A stretch of 64,000 bases of DNA from Coleophoma eucalyptorum (Eukaryota; Ascomycota; Leotiomycetes; Helotiales; Dermateaceae), in NCBI GenBank assembly GCA_026120035.1, contig JALRME010000001.1:2555909-2619908 (forward strand), given 5' to 3'. Positions 60,208-64,000 of the stretch are shown here, in pieces (position 1 is the first letter of the stretch; each line of letters starts with the position of its first letter). Both the position numbers and the translations under genes were made by a program. The notes beneath the pieces were generated by a model that was not told where the DNA came from, ran no database searches, and saw nothing but the letters and a program-made list of their open reading frames with translations.

Positions 60208-63200
60208 ATGTCGATGCCAAAACGGCCCGAGGCCATCGAGTCTCCCGGGCGAGAGCAGTATCGTAGTTCACCACGACGGCCGAGATACGAGGACGAGGAA
60301 GCTGGATACTTTAATGGCTCCCCTCAGTCATCGCCATCCCGGCATAGACGCCAGCAATCCAGATCTTCCCTTTCCGACAGCATCACGCCGACTCCGACGG
60401 CCGAGAATGCACCTCTTTCGCCAACCGGACGCTCGCAAACTCCAGGTGACCTCCAGGTCTCCAGAAAAAGGAGTTTAATCCGACCAGAGAGGAACCGCAT
60501 AGATGAGAATCACCCCAATTACCACTACCGACAACATGCTGCCAACATGGATGTCTTGGCATCGTCTACCGGAAATGATCCAATTTTGGAGGAGCTGGAA
60601 ATCGATGCTGCAACGACGGAAACTTCTGGTCTCCGCAGCCCCAATGATGCTTCTTTAGAGAATCCAAGACCACGAAGGAAGAAGACGAGACGTGGTCATG
60701 GTGCTGGACCAGAGGATGTGGTGAGCAAGGAGAAGGCAGGACTTACCGCGCGACGGGGTAACAAGTTGACCAGAGAACGGAAACGAAAACTGACGGAAGA
60801 GGAGAAGGAACTACAGAAGAAGATGGACTATTTGAAACCGCCAAGCTTGTGGAATGTATATTGCGGCATCGTCACCTTCTGGTGTCCTGATTTCGTCTTG
60901 AAGTGTTTTGGAATGCCAGCGAGAGCACAACAGCGGGCGTGGCGAGAGAAGATGGGGTTGATTAGTCTCATCCTTATGATCATGGGATTTGTCGGTTTCC
61001 TGACCTTTGGATTCACTGCTGTGGTTTGCAAGAATGGTGGCGGTACGAGAATGCGTATCAATGAGGTTGGAGGGGGATATATGATATTCCATGGGCAAGC
61101 GTATGATCTCACCAAGTCACAACATCCAGCTGCCGCCGGTATACCCGACAACACCAATGTTCTGTGGGACCTTAATCCCAAGCATGCCGGCCAAGACGGG
61201 AGCTTTTTGTTCCAGAATGTGAACGGCAAATGCAAAGGACTGATTACCTTGGCTAATAACTCTGATGTTCCCACGAATAGTGACGGCGATCTTGCTTGGT
61301 ACTTCCCCTGCAACGCTTTCAACCAGGATGGATCAACCTCTCCAAATCTTACAGATCCATATTATCTTGGTTACAGCTGTCATACCTCAGGAACTGCACG
61401 TAACACATTTTACACCGAGTTGAAAAGCTCTGGCGACGTCTATTTTACTTGGAACGATGTAGCCAATGTGTCAAGGAACCTGATGGTCTACTCCGGAAAC
61501 GTACTAGATCTTGATCTCTTGAAGTGGTTTAATACTTCGCAAGTCTCTGTCCCAGCCCAATGGTCAGAGCTGGCCGATAGAACAAACCCGGAAAACGCTG
61601 CTGTTCACGGCAAGGATGTTACTCACGCTTTCCAGTCCGCTTCATCCAAAAAAATGGCCCAATGTTTTGAGCAAATCATCAAGGTGGGCGTTGTTGACAC
61701 CGATAGTATCGGCTGCATTGCCTCAAAAGTTGTGCTCTACGTATCCTTGGTTTTCATTCTTTCCATTGTGGTTGCCAAGTTTGTGTTAGCTTTACTGTTC
61801 TCGTGGTTTCTTAGCCGCAAGTATGCAGCATCAAAGACTTCGCAATCCACCAATCCGAAGAAGCGTAACCGACAGATTGAGGATTGGTCCGATGACATTT
61901 ATAGAGCGCCTCCAAGAATTGCAGGTGATCCTAGCAGCACTGTTGCTAGTTCTGACAGAATGAGCAAGAGAGGAAGCACATTCTTACCGCAGACTTCCCG
62001 TTTCACCAGTCCATATGCTGGAGACCGCTCATCACGATTGTTACGACCTCAACCTACAACTATGGCAAGCCAGACCTCTACAGCCCAACTTCTTACGCCA
62101 AATGGAGTATGGAAACAACAGGATTCGTTCAGGAATAGCCTTCTCCCAAGTGATTTCGAGGGATCCGGGCCTGCGGGTTTTATTCATGAATCTGTCGTAC
62201 CTCAACCACCCGCTGATTGGCAGCCTGCCGGGTATCCCCTTGCTCACACTATTTGTCTTGTTACAGCCTATTCTGAGGGCGAACTTGGTGTCCGGACCAC
62301 TCTTGACTCTGTTGCCATGACCGACTATCCAAACAGCCACAAGACGATTCTTGTAGTCTGCGATGGTATAATCAAAGGAAAAGGAGAGACCATGTCCACC
62401 CCAGATATCATCCTTAGCATGATGAAAGACCATGCAGTCCTTCCTGACGAAGTGATGGCATTTTCTTACGTAGCCGTGTCGAGTGGTTCCAAGAGACACA
62501 ACATGGCCAAGGTCTACTCTGGCTTTTATGATTACGGCCATAACTCAACAATTCCATTGGATCGACAACAACGTGTACCAATGATGGTCATTGTAAAGTG
62601 CGGGACTCCAGACGAGGCTCAAAAGAGCAAGCCGGGAAACAGAGGAAAGCGTGACAGTCAAATCATCCTCATGTCTTTCTTGCAGAAAGTCATGTTTGAT
62701 GAACGGATGACTGAGCTAGAGTTTGAAATGTTCAATGGTCTTTGGAGAGTCACCGGAATCTCTCCAGACTTCTACGAAATTGTACTTATGGTCGACGCTG
62801 ATACCAAGGTGTTCCCAGACAGCTTAACCCACATGGTCTCTGCCATGGTCAAAGATCCCGAAATTATGGGACTCTGTGGAGAGACAAAAATTGCCAATAA
62901 GAGAGCCAGCTGGACCTCTGCGATTCAAGTGTTCGAGTATTTCATCTCGCATCACTCTGCCAAAGCCTTCGAGTCCGTTTTCGGAGGTGTCACCTGTCTC
63001 CCTGGATGTTTTTGCATGTACCGAATTAAGGCGCCAAAGGGCGGGCAGAATTATTGGGTTCCCATTCTTGCGAACCCAGATGTTGTAGAACACTATTCTG
63101 AGAATGTCGTGGATACTCTTCACAAGAAGAATCTTCTACTTCTTGGTGAAGATCGTTACCTTTCAACACTGATGCTTCGAACTTTCCCAAAGCGCAAACA

Positions 63201-63916
63201 GGTCTTCGTACCTCAGGCAGTTTGCAAAACTACAGTTCCCGAAACCTTCTCCGTCCTTTTATCTCAAAGACGTAGATGGATCAATAGTACAGTGCACAAT
63301 CTGATGGAACTAGTCTTGGTTCGAGATCTCTGTGGTACTTTCTGTTTCAGTATGCAGTTTGTTGTCTTTATTGAGCTTGTAGGCACACTTGTTCTGCCAG
63401 CAGCCATTGCATTTACCTTCTATGTTGGTATGTATCTGTTGCAACACTCTATGATATCTTCTCTAACAGGAAACAGTCATCGACTCCATAATTAACACAC
63501 CCCAAGTGATTCCGCTGGTTCTTCTAGCGCTCATCCTTGGTCTTCCCGCTGTTCTTATTGTAATGACAGCTCACCGCTGGTCATACGTTGTATGGATGTT
63601 AATCTACCTACTCTCCCTCCCAATCTGGAATTTCATACTTCCCACTTACGCTTTCTGGAAATTCGACGATTTCTCCTGGGGCGATACTCGTAAGACCGCA
63701 GGCGAGAAAACCAAGAAGGCCGGTATCGAGTACGAGGGCGAGTTCGACAGCTCAAAAATTACGATGAAACGGTGGAGCGAGTTTGAGAAAGAAAGGCGGC
63801 TGCGCAACCAAGCTTATGGTAACGGCTATAATAGCAAGGAGAACATGAGCCAGGTTGGTGGAGCGTGGCCACCACAGCATGAAAGAGGCGGTTACGAGGA
63901 GTATTCTGACATGTAG
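60208..63916 (+). CDS. Class IV chitin synthase (Chs3 type)
   Basis: This is a plasma-membrane processive glycosyltransferase (GT2) making cell-wall chitin from UDP-GlcNAc. Exons are 60208-63427 and 63477-63916 with a 49 nt intron, giving 1219 residues, usual for class IV. The second acceptor (AAACAG) is used because it restores [18 protein letters not shown]; the nearer one leads to a stop. The N-terminus is basic and disordered for about 220 residues. Membrane spans lie near 250-270 and 515-540, framing an extracytoplasmic part with a cytochrome-b5-like segment ([12 protein letters not shown]). The catalytic domain shows TAYSEGE (about 684), VDADTKV (about 860), [15 protein letters not shown] (about 980) and QRRRW (about 1020). 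C-terminal spans and a charged tail follow. The neighbouring Skt5-like protein is its likely activator. Confidence 0.96.
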
Positions 63917-64000
63917 AAAGCGATCGGTTAATTAAAGCATGGCTTGGCGGAGCGTTCGTTTAAAAAAATTTGCTCATGACTATAACGAATTGGAAAAAAA
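63917..64000. other. 3' flank of the chitin synthase gene
   Basis: The last 84 bases follow the stop codon and are AT-rich with A-runs. They are probably 3' UTR. No further gene is visible before the window ends. Confidence 0.5.

Overview
The window is nuclear DNA of a filamentous ascomycete (Pezizomycotina). Genes are split by many short GT-AG introns, mostly 44-60 nt with CTAAC/CTGAC-like branch sites. They are separated by long AT-leaning intergenic DNA and include typical filamentous-fungal families: CFEM, GPI wall proteins, Zn(II)2Cys6 factor, class IV chitin synthase and a ToxD-like reductase. The overall look suggests Leotiomycetes (Sclerotinia/Botrytis-like), but that placement is an impression and not a test. 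I rebuilt exon structures by hand; nearly every model closes in phase.

Layout. 1-3298: 3' part of the APC1 (anaphase-promoting complex) gene. 3710-5806: GMC oxidoreductase with one broken-looking splice donor. 7622-9282: single-pass CFEM surface protein. 10647-10764: tRNA-His with an intron. 12573-13295 (-): GPI protein made of two 70-residue repeats. 13.3-17.7 kb: gene-poor. 17725-19981: secreted type-B carboxylesterase with 11 exons. 20655-21994: eIF3m, convergent with the UMP/CMP kinase gene at 22189-23289 (-). 24284-24664 (-): 91-residue GPI peptide. 24.7-28.5 kb: gene desert. 28503-30443 (-): purine enzyme ATIC/ADE17. 31252-32390 (-): peroxisomal 2,4-dienoyl-CoA reductase, head-to-head with an ATG33-like gene (32897-33604). 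34531-37952 (-): Zn(II)2Cys6 regulator with nine exons. 39625-41202 (-): DUF3445 membrane protein. 43280-44631 (-): ToxD-like enoyl reductase. 46447-52749: 2036-residue repetitive Lys/Glu/Pro protein. 54804-56952 (-): Skt5/Chs4-type chitin synthase activator with a CAAX box. 60208-63916: class IV (Chs3-type) chitin synthase.

The clearest functional grouping is at the right end. The chitin synthase and the Sel1-repeat protein known to activate that class of enzyme are divergently transcribed from one 3.3 kb intergenic region. A second pair, the peroxisomal reductase and the ATG33-like mitophagy gene, shares a 506 bp promoter. The most unusual gene is the 2 kb-codon repeat protein, whose central units are a recently expanded 132 bp coding minisatellite.

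I found no CRISPR array, no intact transposon and no biosynthetic gene cluster.
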